A stretch of DNA of 64,000 nucleotides from Peribacillus frigoritolerans (GCF_004358755.1 NZ_SMZY01000001.1:744001-808000), one strand, 5' to 3'; positions 51,627-60,833 are shown, counted from the first letter of the stretch. Notes: a model not told the origin generated them from the sequence alone. A program made the numbers and translations.

Positions 51627-51701
51627 ATTGACGAAGCACATGAACGGGTTTTAGCTTCAGATGTGAAGTATCGATTTGTGATCGATACTAGTACAATGTG
51701 A
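51627..51701 (+). pseudogene. Remnant of a zinc-type alcohol dehydrogenase gene (last 24 codons)
   Basis: One frame reads IDEAHERVLASDVKYRFVID then TSTM and stop, which is the characteristic C-terminus of NAD(P)-dependent alcohol dehydrogenases (YahK/AdhA type, usually RYRFVIDMASL). No upstream part of the enzyme can be found back to the kinase gene. The hairpin at 51736 fits as its old terminator. A deletion removed the rest. Confidence 0.6.
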
Positions 51702-51735
51702 GTTGCGTCAATCATATGTTTTCCTATTAAAAAGG

Positions 51736-51772
51736 TGTCCCAAAAGCTTAGCTTATGGGACATTTTTTTTTT
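51736..51772 (+). terminator. Terminator left from the lost dehydrogenase gene
   Basis: TGTCCCA pairs with TGGGACA, then nine or more T. The remaining gap to 52.0 kb is AT-rich with nothing else named. Confidence 0.8.
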
Positions 51773-52027
51773 GTGCTTTATTAAAACATTGAAATATAAC
51801 AAAAATAGTTACCTTTAAATTATAGGGTTAGTTATATGGGTACCAAAGAATACTAGAGATTTTTCGCCGATTTTTTCTTCACAAATTTCAGACTTTTGGA
51901 TGAAAAAAATCTCAACTTATGAAGGATTTCTTAATTCCATAAATAACATAAAATAATAGATAACAATTTTTGTATTTTTCCTTACTAAGCTGTTCTTTGA
52001 ACTCTATTTTCCGGGAGAGTGATACTA

Positions 52028-53791
52028 ATGACAGAATTCATTTATGCAGGTTCATTAACGGAACTTGAAGAAGAAGGTGCGAAGGTAATAAAAGGTGGCA
52101 GTCATGCAATTGCAGTATTTGTTCACGAAAAACAAGTTTATGCGGTGGATAACCGTTGCCCGCATATGGGCTTTCCCCTCCATACAGGAAGTTTATGTGA
52201 TGGGATTTTAACATGTCACTGGCACCATGCTCGATTTGATATAAAAAGCGGCGGAACCTTGGATCCATGGGCAGATGATGTCCCTACTTATCCTGTCGAG
52301 ATAAAGGAAGATGAGGTTTGGGTACACCCTGTTCCTTATAATAAAGTAACAATCGAAAAATTAAGGCAGCGATTACGTGAAGGTCTTGAGCAAAATTTAA
52401 GTCTTGTCATCGCTAAATCGGTTGTCGGTTTGCTGGAAGCTGGTTTTCCAAGGACTGAGATTGTAAAGATTGGCATCGCTTTTGGAACGATACATCATCA
52501 AAGCGGCTGGGGCTCTGGATTGACAATTTTAACTGCAATGACAAACGTATTGCCAAAATTAGATAAAACCGGTCAGATTTTAGCATTGTTCCAAGGTCTC
52601 GTTCATGTTGCACGCGAAAGTTCTGGAAGGGGAACACGCTTTTTACTTGGTTCCCTTCCTGTCACAGATAAAATGAATGCCCAATCTTTCGAACAATTAT
52701 CAGAATGGTATCGCCATTGTGCAGAGGTTCGTGATTCGCAGGGCGCAGAAAGAGTTCTGTTGACTGCGATTGAATTGGGCTTCTCCAACGAGCAGCTTGC
52801 TGACATGATGATGACAGCCATCACTGATCATTTTTATATAAATACAGGGCATACGCTCGATTTTCATAATAAAGCATTCGAGATTCTTGATCAAATTGGT
52901 TATGAGCACCGGCCATTTGTATTATCATCATTGCTGCCTGGTCTCGGCAATGTATCCCGAAGCGAAGAATCTCATAGCTGGCAATCACCCGTGAACTTGG
53001 TCAAACCATTAATGGAGGCATTCAAGGAGTTACCTGATATTCTAGCTAATGCATTATTAATAGAGGAAACTGTAGTGGATGATGCAGCATTGGTTGAACA
53101 AATTTTATCAGATGATGCTTTAAAAACGGTAAATATGATGGTGAATGCCCTTAAAAGTGGAGTTTCCCCTGTCCGATTGGCCCAGCTAGTAGCATTGGCT
53201 GCTGCGGAACGAATTTCCCGGTTCCACGTACAAAATGATTTTAGAGATTGGATTACCGTACTTCATACTTTTACTCACGCCCATGCAGTACATGAATCAT
53301 TACGTCGCTCGACCACACCTGAATTAACCCGGGCAGTATTCCATGGAGCAATGAGTGTCTATCAAGATCGTTTTCTCAATTTACCATCTGCACGAAGACC
53401 GGAGCCGAAAGATGCAGAAGCTGAGCAGTATAATCCTAATGATTTATTGGATTTAATGAATCAACAACAACAGGTTGCAGAATCAGCACGATGGGTAGTA
53501 AATTACCTTGCACACGGAGGGAATAAAAGTGAACTCTTCAATACACTCGGACACGCATTACTAAGAGAGGATGCAGAGTTTCACACGTTTCAAATGTTTG
53601 AAGCGGCTATAGTTGAGCATGCACATTGGGAAAAGGAGGAGTCGAAGCTTGCTGGTTATGCACAGGAAACGTTAATTATAGCAGTAACACGTTATCTGGC
53701 AGGCCATGCCCCAACTGCCAGAGAAATGCCGCATACAGCAAGGATTGCCATGCGCCTTCACAGAGGAGAAAAATTATTTGAAGATGCATGA
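52028..53791 (+). CDS. Rieske 2Fe-2S protein fused to a large helical His-rich domain
   Basis: Protein of 587 residues. Residues about 1-105 form a Rieske ferredoxin with both motifs, CPH (44-46) and CHWH (63-66). Residues about 120-585 are predicted all-helical and carry repeated His-rich segments: FGTIHHQSGWGSGLT, ITDHFYINTGHTLDFHNKA, LHTFTHAHAVHESL and EFHTFQMFEAAIVEHAHWE. I do not recognise this domain. The spacing of the His pairs suggests a metal centre that receives electrons from the Rieske cluster, so an oxygenase or oxidase is likely; the substrate is unknown. GGGAGAG stands 8 bp before ATG 52028. Single gene with its own terminator; no reductase gene adjacent. Confidence 0.75.
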   Translation: MTEFIYAGSLTELEEEGAKVIKGGSHAIAVFVHEKQVYAVDNRCPHMGFPLHTGSLCDGILTCHWHHARFDIKSGGTLDPWADDVPTYPVEIKEDEVWVHPVPYNKVTIEKLRQRLREGLEQNLSLVIAKSVVGLLEAGFPRTEIVKIGIAFGTIHHQSGWGSGLTILTAMTNVLPKLDKTGQILALFQGLVHVARESSGRGTRFLLGSLPVTDKMNAQSFEQLSEWYRHCAEVRDSQGAERVLLTAIELGFSNEQLADMMMTAITDHFYINTGHTLDFHNKAFEILDQIGYEHRPFVLSSLLPGLGNVSRSEESHSWQSPVNLVKPLMEAFKELPDILANALLIEETVVDDAALVEQILSDDALKTVNMMVNALKSGVSPVRLAQLVALAAAERISRFHVQNDFRDWITVLHTFTHAHAVHESLRRSTTPELTRAVFHGAMSVYQDRFLNLPSARRPEPKDAEAEQYNPNDLLDLMNQQQQVAESARWVVNYLAHGGNKSELFNTLGHALLREDAEFHTFQMFEAAIVEHAHWEKEESKLAGYAQETLIIAVTRYLAGHAPTAREMPHTARIAMRLHRGEKLFEDA

Positions 53792-53816
53792 TTTTGAATA
53801 ATGTAAAAGGGGAAGT

Positions 53817-53855
53817 AAAATCTCGCTTGGTCCATTTCAAGCGAGATTTTCTTTT
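53817..53855. terminator. Bidirectional terminator
   Basis: AAAATCTCGCTTG pairs with CAAGCGAGATTTT between the Rieske gene and the opposite aldo/keto reductase gene. Confidence 0.88.
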
Positions 53856-53906
53856 AAATATTTATTTTCCTCTTATATTATCTACTTCTATTTATCAGAA
53901 AAACAC

Positions 53907-54887
53907 TTAGTTGTGACCAACTATTGGATGTGGTACATATGGTTCTTCAAGAAACGCAATTTCTTCAGGGGTAAGCTTCACTGATAAAGCACCTGCAGCA
54001 TCTTCAAGATGAGATATTTTTGTAGCACCAATTATAGGAGCTGTGACTGTTTCCTTCTGCAGTAACCATGCAAGTGCGATGTGTGTACGAGGGATACCAT
54101 GTTTTTCTGCGATGGATGATACTCGCTCAACAACTAATTGATCAGCAGCCGAAGTCGCATCGTATTTTGATTTTTGAATTTGATCTGTCTTAGAACGATG
54201 CGTTGTTACTGACCAATCACGCGTTAATCTCCCTGATGCAAGAGGGCTGTATGGGGTTACACCAATTTTCTCTTCCTTGCAAAGAGGCAGCATTTCTCTT
54301 TCCTCTTCACGGTAAATTAGGTTTAAGTGATTCTGCATGGACACAAACTTAGTCCAGCCGTTTTTTTCTGCTACATGTAATGCCTTTTGGAACTGCCAAG
54401 CGTACATGGCAGAAGCACCAATATATCTGGCTTTTCCAGTCTTCACCACGTCATGCAATGCTTCCATTGTTTCTTCGATAGGGGTATTGTAATCCCAGCG
54501 ATGGATGATATAAAGATCTACATAATCAGTTTCCAATCTCTTAAGACTTTTATCGATTTCACTCATAATTGCTTTTCTAGAAAGACCAGAACCATTTGGA
54601 CCTTTATGCATTTGGCCGTGTACTTTAGTTGCAATTACAACTTCATCACGATTACAATAATCTTTCAAAGCTCGTCCAAGATATTCCTCGCTTGTACCAA
54701 GTGAGTACACATTTGCTGTATCAAAGAAATTAATCCCTAATGCCAGAGCTTTTTTAATGACGTGGCGAGAGTCTTCTTCGTTAAGTACCCATTGGTGAAG
54801 CCATTTGTTTGCGTCCCCAAAACCCATACATCCAAGACAAAGTCGAGATACGTCCAATCCAGTATTACCAAGTTTCACATACTCCAT
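53907..54887 (-). CDS. Aldo/keto reductase
   Basis: TIM-barrel NADPH-dependent reductase of 326 residues. Catalytic tetrad regions are visible: FFDTANVYSLGTSEEYLGRAL with Asp and Tyr, VIATKVHGQ with Lys, and YIIHRWDYNTPIEETMEALH with His. The late VTAPIIGATKISHLEDA gives the cofactor site. It resembles the YghZ/YajO/IolS-like group. Substrate unknown. The frame extends 11 codons further, but AGAGGAACAACGAA directly before ATG 54887 (MEYVKLGNTG) fixes the start. Single gene. Confidence 0.9.
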   Translation of the reverse strand: MEYVKLGNTGLDVSRLCLGCMGFGDANKWLHQWVLNEEDSRHVIKKALALGINFFDTANVYSLGTSEEYLGRALKDYCNRDEVVIATKVHGQMHKGPNGSGLSRKAIMSEIDKSLKRLETDYVDLYIIHRWDYNTPIEETMEALHDVVKTGKARYIGASAMYAWQFQKALHVAEKNGWTKFVSMQNHLNLIYREEEREMLPLCKEEKIGVTPYSPLASGRLTRDWSVTTHRSKTDQIQKSKYDATSAADQLVVERVSSIAEKHGIPRTHIALAWLLQKETVTAPIIGATKISHLEDAAGALSVKLTPEEIAFLEEPYVPHPIVGHN

Positions 54888-55081
54888 TTCGTTGTTCCTC
54901 TCTTTTTGTATATTTGCCACGTTTTTCGTGACCTATTTACAATTAATTATGACATAAATAATAAAGAAACCCATATCCAATTACTATCAAGTTTCTGCCT
55001 AATTCTCTAATGCCTTCTTACTCACTAGAAATTTTAAAGGTAGCTTATTAAATTGTAAGTTATTCGAGAAGAGGGGGTTTT

Positions 55082-55156
55082 ATGGCAGAAGGAGTTTGTA
55101 TCTTATTTGTAGAAGTAAATAATTTTACAGCGGATGAGTTTGAGGTATATCTCTGA
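55082..55156 (+). CDS. Possible 24-residue peptide or truncated gene
   Basis: AGAGGGGG stands 7 bp before ATG, and the frame gives MAEGVCILFVEVNNFTADEF plus EVYL and stop. Good start context but no family. The following 200 bp up to the YdeI-like gene hold no further gene; it may be the head of a lost gene. Confidence 0.3.
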   Translation: MAEGVCILFVEVNNFTADEFEVYL

Positions 55157-55353
55157 AGGACATAATCTTTATTTTAGAAGGTAATAACAGGGAAGTTATT
55201 GCATGAATATATAGCACATAATTATAACCTGTAAATTCGTGCCCGAACGGTAGAAGTTTTGGCTTAGATAAATGATTCGGTTGATTATGACAGGAGTTTA
55301 CTATTTTGATAAGGGAATCAGCTGACAGATAAATTTCAGAGGAGTGTTCATTT

Positions 55354-55947
55354 GTGACAATTAGTAGTATGAATCCTAAGGTTGATGAATTTTTAAGTAA
55401 AGCTAAAAAGTGGAAGGAAGAATTTGAGAAATTAAGAATGATCATTCTTGACTGTCAGCTGACTGAAGAATTGAAGTGGGGTGTTCCTTGTTATACGTTT
55501 GAGAAAAAAAACATAGTTTTAATTCATGGATTTAAAGAATATTGTGCGCTTCTGTTTCACAAAGGTTCCTTGATGAAGGATTCCCAGGGGATTCTCATCC
55601 AACAAACGGAGAATGTACAGGCGGCTCGTCAGATTCGGTTCACCAATGTTCAAGAAATAGCTGAAATGGAAACCACCTTGAAAGCCTATATTGAAGAAGC
55701 CATCGAAGTTGAGAAAGCCGGTTTGGTTGTGGATTTTAAAAAGAATACAGAACTCATTATTCCTGAAGAATTTCAAACTAAAATTGATGAAAACCCTGCC
55801 TTGAAAACGGCTTTTGAAGCATTGACGCCGGGACGTCAAAGAGCCTACATTCTTTATTTTTCTCAAGCGAAACAATCCAAAACCCGAGAATCAAGGGTTG
55901 AAAAATGTATGCAGCAAATTCTTGATGGAAAGGGATTAAATGATTAG
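55354..55947 (+). CDS. ydeI: YdeI-like protein (DUF1801 plus YdeI C-terminal region)
   Basis: Protein of 197 residues. A DUF1801-type domain covers about 1-120 (LTEELKWGVPCYTFEKKNIV, GFKEYCALLFHKGSLM, ARQIRFTNVQEI) and the YdeI/OmpD-associated end covers about 130-195 (IPEEFQTKIDENPALKTAFE, LTPGRQRAYILYFSQAKQSK). Such proteins are common in Bacillus, and their biochemical role is not established. GAGGAG stands before GTG 55354. Terminator follows. Confidence 0.82.
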   Translation: MTISSMNPKVDEFLSKAKKWKEEFEKLRMIILDCQLTEELKWGVPCYTFEKKNIVLIHGFKEYCALLFHKGSLMKDSQGILIQQTENVQAARQIRFTNVQEIAEMETTLKAYIEEAIEVEKAGLVVDFKKNTELIIPEEFQTKIDENPALKTAFEALTPGRQRAYILYFSQAKQSKTRESRVEKCMQQILDGKGLND

Positions 55948-55971
55948 TATATTCGGGTGAAAAATGAAAAG

Positions 55972-56010
55972 AAACCTAGGTAATCTAAACATCTACCTAG
56001 GTTTTCTATC
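55972..56010. terminator. Bidirectional terminator
   Basis: AAACCTAGGTA pairs with TACCTAGGTTT between convergent genes; pyrimidine tail follows on the plus strand. Confidence 0.8.
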
Positions 56011-56011
56011 T

Positions 56012-57001
56012 TTATATTCCTAATGCTTTTTTCGTAACAGGCCCAACGATACCGTCTGCAGACAGGTTTTTGGATTTTTGGAAAGAACGAACTGCTTTTT
56101 CTGTGTTAGGACCAAATACTCCGTCTACACCTTTAGTGCTGTAGCCTTTTGCAGTAAGTGCACTTTGCAGTGTTTTTACTCCGGTTCCGCGGCTGCCTAT
56201 TTTTAAAGTGCCGCTGACTGTTCCAGCGGATGGTGCAGTCGATGGCTTTGTACCATATAATGCTTTTCTTGTTGCTGGACCGACAATACCATCTGCTGTT
56301 AAGCGGCGGGATTTTTGGAACTGTCGTACTGCCTGATCTGTATTATTTCCGAACGCTCCATCAATACCTTTGGTGGAGAAGCCAAGAGAAGTAAGTTTGC
56401 GCTGCAGCTCTTCTACTGCAGGACCTCGGCTCCCTTTTTTCAGAATCGAGCCATTATTTATTGCAGGAACAGAGGGTGAACCAGGAGTCGTTTTATATCC
56501 GTACGAGGCAGCAATAGAATCAAATGACTTACCTGAAGAAGTAATGATTACTGGTGTGTTTGTCGGCACTTGGCTGAACAGCCATTCTACTTCATTGTCG
56601 TACATTCGAACACAGCCGCTGCTGACATATCCGCCAATTGAGTCCGGATTGTTATTGCCATGAATGGCATACGTCGTACCCCATGTTCCCCTCGCATTTA
56701 ATCCCAGCCAGCGGTTTCCAAGGGGATTACGCGGATCACCGCCTGGAATGTTGTCCTTATAGTAAGGTCTGTTCACAATCTTATTCACAATCTTGAATTT
56801 TCCTTCTGGTGTAAGTGATTGACTTCTTCCCGTGCCCACCTTAAACACTTTTTTCAGCTGACTGTTTTCATAATAGGCCAGCTGATTATTGCTCTTATTG
56901 ATGATGATGAATTTGCTTCCTGCTGCAGATGCAGAACTCAATTCCATACTGAACATCATAAGAAAAGATAACAAAAAAAGAATAAACACTTTTTTTATCA
57001 C
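56012..57001 (-). CDS. Secreted L,D-transpeptidase with two peptidoglycan-binding domains
   Basis: Protein of about 329 residues. Signal peptide VIKKVFILFLLSFLMMFSME ending SSASAA; YkuD catalytic domain at about 30-160 with YAIHGN and the active-site SSGCVRM Cys motif; a linker; then two PG_binding_1 repeats (GSRGPAVEELQRKLTSLGFS, and GSRGTGVKTLQSALTAKGYS), each ending in ADGIVGPxTxKAL. It makes L,D cross-links in peptidoglycan or attaches surface components; in Bacillus such enzymes often act in the spore cortex or at stationary phase. ATG at 57010 overlaps the AAGGGAG site, so GTG 57001 (9 bp after it) is preferred. Confidence 0.9.
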   Translation of the reverse strand: MIKKVFILFLLSFLMMFSMELSSASAAGSKFIIINKSNNQLAYYENSQLKKVFKVGTGRSQSLTPEGKFKIVNKIVNRPYYKDNIPGGDPRNPLGNRWLGLNARGTWGTTYAIHGNNNPDSIGGYVSSGCVRMYDNEVEWLFSQVPTNTPVIITSSGKSFDSIAASYGYKTTPGSPSVPAINNGSILKKGSRGPAVEELQRKLTSLGFSTKGIDGAFGNNTDQAVRQFQKSRRLTADGIVGPATRKALYGTKPSTAPSAGTVSGTLKIGSRGTGVKTLQSALTAKGYSTKGVDGVFGPNTEKAVRSFQKSKNLSADGIVGPVTKKALGI

Positions 57002-57011
57002 AGTAACCATC

Positions 57012-57408
57012 TCCCTTTTTCACTCTGTTTTCACTCTATATAACGAAGTGTATTTCAAAATTGTTCCATAAATTAACAATATTTTGAAAATAAATATACA
57101 AATAAAAGAATGAGTTAATTTCATGATTTTGAACGAAATGGTTTTGAGCGAACAGGAAGGAATGTTGAATTAGGGTTGTGTTTAATTAGGGTTCGGAGGG
57201 AAGAGATATGGACTTAGAAGTAGTACAGGAATTCTTAAGCCGAACTTGTAAGTAGAGGTTTATCTGATAATTTCATCGACAGTTATTCAGCTGATTTTAT
57301 TAAGCAACTTGGCATTGGAAGTTTCACTTTCCATTCAATACATTTTTCTTACGCTATTGGGAGCGCTAATTCATTATTAAGTGGCAGTGTGTAGTTTTTT
57401 TGCACTCC
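57012..57408. other. Intergenic gap with gene debris
   Basis: AGGGAAGAG precedes ATG 57208, whose frame gives MDLEVVQEFLSRTCK and stops; a shifted frame then runs open to 57394 (GLSDNFIDSYSADFIKQLG and further). This may be one small gene broken by a frameshift. Family not recognised. Confidence 0.3.
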
Positions 57409-57436
57409 AAAAAGCACCCATAAACGGGTGCCTTTG
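57409..57436 (-). terminator. Terminator of citA
   Basis: On the minus strand GGCACCC pairs with GGGTGC(T) around GTTTAT and TTTTT follows. Confidence 0.75.
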
Positions 57437-57478
57437 ATGACTTTATTCAGCTTTTTTGTAAAGGTTGTTGCATCTAGT

Positions 57479-58567
57479 TTATTTAACAGGCAATCTCCCA
57501 ATATATTCAGACTCCGGCCTGAAAATCGTATTATTTTCAACTTGTTCCAGAACATGAGCCGTCCATCCGACAACTCTGCTTGCTGTAAACGTCGGGGTGA
57601 ACAGCTCAGATTCCATTTGAATGGATTTCATGATGGCTGCAGCGTAGAATTCAACATTTGTGTACAGCGATCTTCCCGGCTTTAGCTCTTGCAGCAAGTT
57701 AACAGCCGTTGTTTCCACTTTCATGGATAGATCAAGCCATGCATCTTTTCCTGCATTTTCGAGTAAAACGGTTTTCAAAGCCACAGCTCTTGGGTCATGC
57801 GTTTTGTAAACGCGGTGGCCAAAACCCATTAATCGTTCGCCGCGATTTAGTTTTTCCCTAATCAGTTTTTCAATATCGGCGCTTTTGGCCGCTTCATCTA
57901 AAAACGCAATCACTTCAGAAGGGGCTCCTCCATGAAGCGGTCCTTTCATCGTGCCAATAGCAGAGGTCACAGCGGAGTAAATGTCAGACTCGGTCGAAAC
58001 GGTGACTCTTGCTGAGAAAGTTGAAGCATTCATTCCATGCTCCATTGTTAAAATCATGTAGGTTTCCAGAGCCTTGCACTGAGACTCCGAAGGCCTTTTT
58101 CCATTAAGCATATAAAGATAATTTTCAACATGATCAAGCTCTGCGGAAGGGCGGACAAATGCTCTGCCTTCTAAATGACTTTTTCTATATGCGATGATTG
58201 TCGGCATCATCGCCGTTAAACGAATCGCATCTGAATAAGACGGCTTTTCTTTATTTGCTGGACCGGCTGCTGAAACCGCTGTTCTCAAAACGCTCATAAA
58301 ATCCATCTCTGCTGGAAGACTGATCAGCAGATTTTCTATATAATCAGGAAGCCCGCGCTGTTTCTTCAGTTCATTTTTCAGCTGAATGAGCTGGTGCTGG
58401 TCAGGCCATTCACCATGCCACAGTAAATATGAAACTTCTTCAAATGAATGGTTTTTCGTCAAATCCCCTGCATCAATTCCCCTGTATATCAGTTGGCCAT
58501 TTACTCCATCGATATGGCTGATGGCTGTTTCAGCAGCCGCAACACCCTTTAATCCTTTGATCACCAT
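57479..58567 (-). CDS. citA: Citrate synthase, CitA type
   Basis: Small-type citrate synthase of 362 residues. Catalytic parts are in order: EHGMNASTFSARV with the first His, GPLHGGAPSEV with the second, GFGHRVYKTHDPRA with His and Asp neighbours, and NVEFYAA. It joins acetyl-CoA and oxaloacetate; methylcitrate synthase activity cannot be excluded by sequence alone. The divergent LysR gene with 108 bp between repeats the B. subtilis citR/citA arrangement, so this is the minor, CitR-controlled synthase. Confidence 0.92.
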   Translation of the reverse strand: MVIKGLKGVAAAETAISHIDGVNGQLIYRGIDAGDLTKNHSFEEVSYLLWHGEWPDQHQLIQLKNELKKQRGLPDYIENLLISLPAEMDFMSVLRTAVSAAGPANKEKPSYSDAIRLTAMMPTIIAYRKSHLEGRAFVRPSAELDHVENYLYMLNGKRPSESQCKALETYMILTMEHGMNASTFSARVTVSTESDIYSAVTSAIGTMKGPLHGGAPSEVIAFLDEAAKSADIEKLIREKLNRGERLMGFGHRVYKTHDPRAVALKTVLLENAGKDAWLDLSMKVETTAVNLLQELKPGRSLYTNVEFYAAAIMKSIQMESELFTPTFTASRVVGWTAHVLEQVENNTIFRPESEYIGRLPVK

Positions 58568-58675
58568 AAAAATCTCTCCTTCCCTTTGTACGTTCTATTT
58601 TATAAAATAATAAGTATTAAGAAAATTAAATATATATAAACGGATTGATTAAGTATTTTAATAAGGAGGGAGTCT

Positions 58676-59554
58676 ATGGAATTCACTTGGCTTCAAACGT
58701 TTGTCACGGCTGCAGAATGCGAAAATTTCAGAAGAACAGCGGAGATTCTCTATATATCCCAGCCTTCTGTTTCAGTTCATATCAAACTCCTGGAAAAAGA
58801 ACTTGGAGTTCGATTATTTGAGCGAGATGGCCGTAAGATTAGACTGACAGAAGAGGGAAGGGTTTATTTGAAGCATGCAAAGGAGCTTCTGGCTGTGTAT
58901 CAAAACGGTTTAGTCAATCTGCAGTCCTTTCAGCAGGGCTTTACATCGCAGTTTACTCTAGCCATTTCCCCGCTGATTGCGGATACCATTCTTCCTTATG
59001 TGCTGAAAAAATACTGCAATCAGTATCCTCAGGTAGAAATTTCCGTTAAAATTATAGAATCAAGTGAAATTGAAGAGGCTGTGAGGAATGATAAGGTGGA
59101 TCTGGGTTTGTCCTGTTTGGGAAGCACTCATCCGGATATCAATTGTCAGCTTCTGTACAAAGACAAGGTTTTACTTGTCGCCCCTCACGATGGAATGGAT
59201 TCTGAAAGAGCGCTGCCCATGGATGAAGAAGAGGTGTTAACATCAAATTACCTTCTTACACATAATCATCCTGTGTACTGGGACTCCCTATGCAGAGCAG
59301 TAAAAGCGAATTATCCAGGCATTCGGATGATGGAGGTTTCCCAGATTCATATTACAAAACGGTTTATTGTGGAAGGACTAGGCGTTTCGTTCCTTCCTGC
59401 TTCAACAGTAAGAAGAGAAATGCTAGAAGGAAGGCTCCTGGAGCTCGATTGTCCATCTATTCCGTTGCCGGAGGCTCATACATATGCCATCATGAAATAC
59501 ACACATAAAAAGCAAAAAGAATTTTTAGCATTTCTTTCTCAGTTCAGAATTTAG
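58676..59554 (+). CDS. citR: LysR-family repressor CitR
   Basis: Protein of 292 residues. LysR helix-turn-helix at 1-60 (FVTAAECENFRRTAEILYIS, then QPSVSVHIKLLEKELGVRLF), effector domain from about 90 (LAISPLIADTILPYVLKKY, VDLGLSCLG, LTHNHPVYWDSL, ITKRFIVEGLGVSFLPAST). The last segments match B. subtilis CitR closely as remembered. It should control citA and itself from the shared intergenic region, where TAAGTATT occurs twice (around 58610 and 58650). AAGGAGGGAG precedes the ATG. Confidence 0.88.
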   Translation: MEFTWLQTFVTAAECENFRRTAEILYISQPSVSVHIKLLEKELGVRLFERDGRKIRLTEEGRVYLKHAKELLAVYQNGLVNLQSFQQGFTSQFTLAISPLIADTILPYVLKKYCNQYPQVEISVKIIESSEIEEAVRNDKVDLGLSCLGSTHPDINCQLLYKDKVLLVAPHDGMDSERALPMDEEEVLTSNYLLTHNHPVYWDSLCRAVKANYPGIRMMEVSQIHITKRFIVEGLGVSFLPASTVRREMLEGRLLELDCPSIPLPEAHTYAIMKYTHKKQKEFLAFLSQFRI

Positions 59555-59569
59555 CAGGAGGTCATTTTT

Positions 59570-60628
59570 ATGAAAAAAACGATTGTTTTTACAGGCGGCG
59601 GCTCAGCAGGGCATGTCACGCCTAATATTGCGATTATTGATGAACTCGATCAAAACGTTTGGGACGTCCAGTATATTGGTTCGAAAAATGGAATCGAAAA
59701 GGAACTGATTGAGAAAATCTCGATTCCCTATCATGGCATTTCAAGCGGAAAGCTGAGAAGATATCTCGATTTTGAAAACGTTAAAGACGGTTTTCGTGTA
59801 TTAAAAGGCTGCTTAGATGCCAGAAGAGTACTCAGAAAATTGAAACCTGCTTTGGTTTTTTCAAAAGGCGGATTTGTCTCCGTACCGGTCATCATTGCAG
59901 CAAAATCACTGAAAATTCCTGTTCTGATCCATGAAAGCGATATGACCCCGGGACTTGCCAATAAAATCGCGCAGCGTTTCGCTACTAAAATTTTTACTTC
60001 GTTTGAAGAAACGCTGAACTATTTTCCAAAAGATAAGACTGCTGCCATCGGTTCACCGATTCGCAGGGGAATCTTAAAGGGATCTCCGTATAAAGGAATT
60101 GAGCTGCTTGGGTTTGACCGCAGGCGCCCGGTTTTAACAGTGATGGGCGGAAGCCTCGGCGCAAAAAAAATTAATGAAACAATTAGAGCGGCATTGCCGC
60201 AGCTGAAAGACTATCAGATCATTCACTTATGCGGAAAAGGAAACGTCGATGAGAACTATGCGAATCAGAAGGACTACAAACAATACGAATATGTTCATGA
60301 TGAGCTCCCTCATTTTTTGGCCGCAACAGACTTTGTGATTACAAGAGGCGGATCGAATTCTATTTTCGAATTCCTTGCCCTAAGAATCCCAATGCTCATC
60401 ATCCCTCTGACGAAAAATCAAAGCCGGGGAGATCAGATATTAAACGGAAAATCGTTCCAGGAAAAAGGATATGCGATGATGCTTGAGGAAGAGCATTTAT
60501 CTGCAGAAACGCTGGTGAAACATCTGGCTGATTTAAAGAGCAAAAGAGATGATATGAAGCAGAAAATGACCTCGCTTGACCGAAAAGATGCAATTGGCAT
60601 CCTGATTGAGGAGATAAACGGCAGATAA
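59570..60628 (+). CDS. murG: MurG-type UDP-GlcNAc transferase, paralogue outside the division cluster
   Basis: GT28 glycosyltransferase of 352 residues. The N-terminal GGGSAGHVTPNIAI loop, SKGGFVSVPVIIAAKSLKIP, HESDMTPGLANKIA, the UDP-site ITRGGSNSIFEFLALRIPML and PLTKNQSRGDQ are all MurG-like. MurG adds GlcNAc to lipid I to give lipid II at the inner face of the membrane. It is next to citR and a sigma operon, not to mra/mur/fts genes, so it is likely a second MurG as in the B. cereus group. It begins 15 bp after citR behind AGGAGG and may be read with it. Confidence 0.88.
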   Translation: MKKTIVFTGGGSAGHVTPNIAIIDELDQNVWDVQYIGSKNGIEKELIEKISIPYHGISSGKLRRYLDFENVKDGFRVLKGCLDARRVLRKLKPALVFSKGGFVSVPVIIAAKSLKIPVLIHESDMTPGLANKIAQRFATKIFTSFEETLNYFPKDKTAAIGSPIRRGILKGSPYKGIELLGFDRRRPVLTVMGGSLGAKKINETIRAALPQLKDYQIIHLCGKGNVDENYANQKDYKQYEYVHDELPHFLAATDFVITRGGSNSIFEFLALRIPMLIIPLTKNQSRGDQILNGKSFQEKGYAMMLEEEHLSAETLVKHLADLKSKRDDMKQKMTSLDRKDAIGILIEEINGR

Positions 60629-60642
60629 GAATAAGGTGAAAA

Positions 60643-60670
60643 TGAGGGAGCTATTGATGCTCCCTTATTA
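60643..60670 (+). terminator. Hairpin after murG
   Basis: AGGGAGC pairs with GCTCCCT; tail TATTAAAATTTATT is weak. Confidence 0.5.
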
Positions 60671-60759
60671 AAATTTATTAGTAAAGGTCACAATATCATA
60701 GCTCATTTGAATGGATAAATGAATGCAAGAACATGTGTCATGATTAATAAAGATTATTC

Positions 60760-60788
60760 CGGTTTGGCAGCGGCCCAGCCGTTTTTTT
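60760..60788 (+). terminator. Terminator before the ECF operon
   Basis: CGGTTTGGC and GGCCCAGCCG form a stem with one mismatch and one G-U pair, then seven T. Confidence 0.7.
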
Positions 60789-60806
60789 ATGAAAAATATC
60801 AATCTG

Positions 60807-60833
60807 TCAAACTTTTCATACAGGAGTATCGTC
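60807..60833 (+). promoter_or_regulatory. ECF-type promoter of the sigma/PadR/SEDS operon
   Basis: TCAAAC (60807-60812), 17-bp spacer, CGTC (60830-60833). AAAC and CGTC with this spacing are typical for Bacillus sigma-M/W/X class promoters and suggest autoregulation by the sigma factor encoded 27 bp downstream. Confidence 0.65.

Noticed and set aside
51614-51802. Minus-strand frame that looked like a transposase end
   Set aside because: The plus strand of the same place reads as a dehydrogenase C-terminus; the minus frame has no recognised motif.
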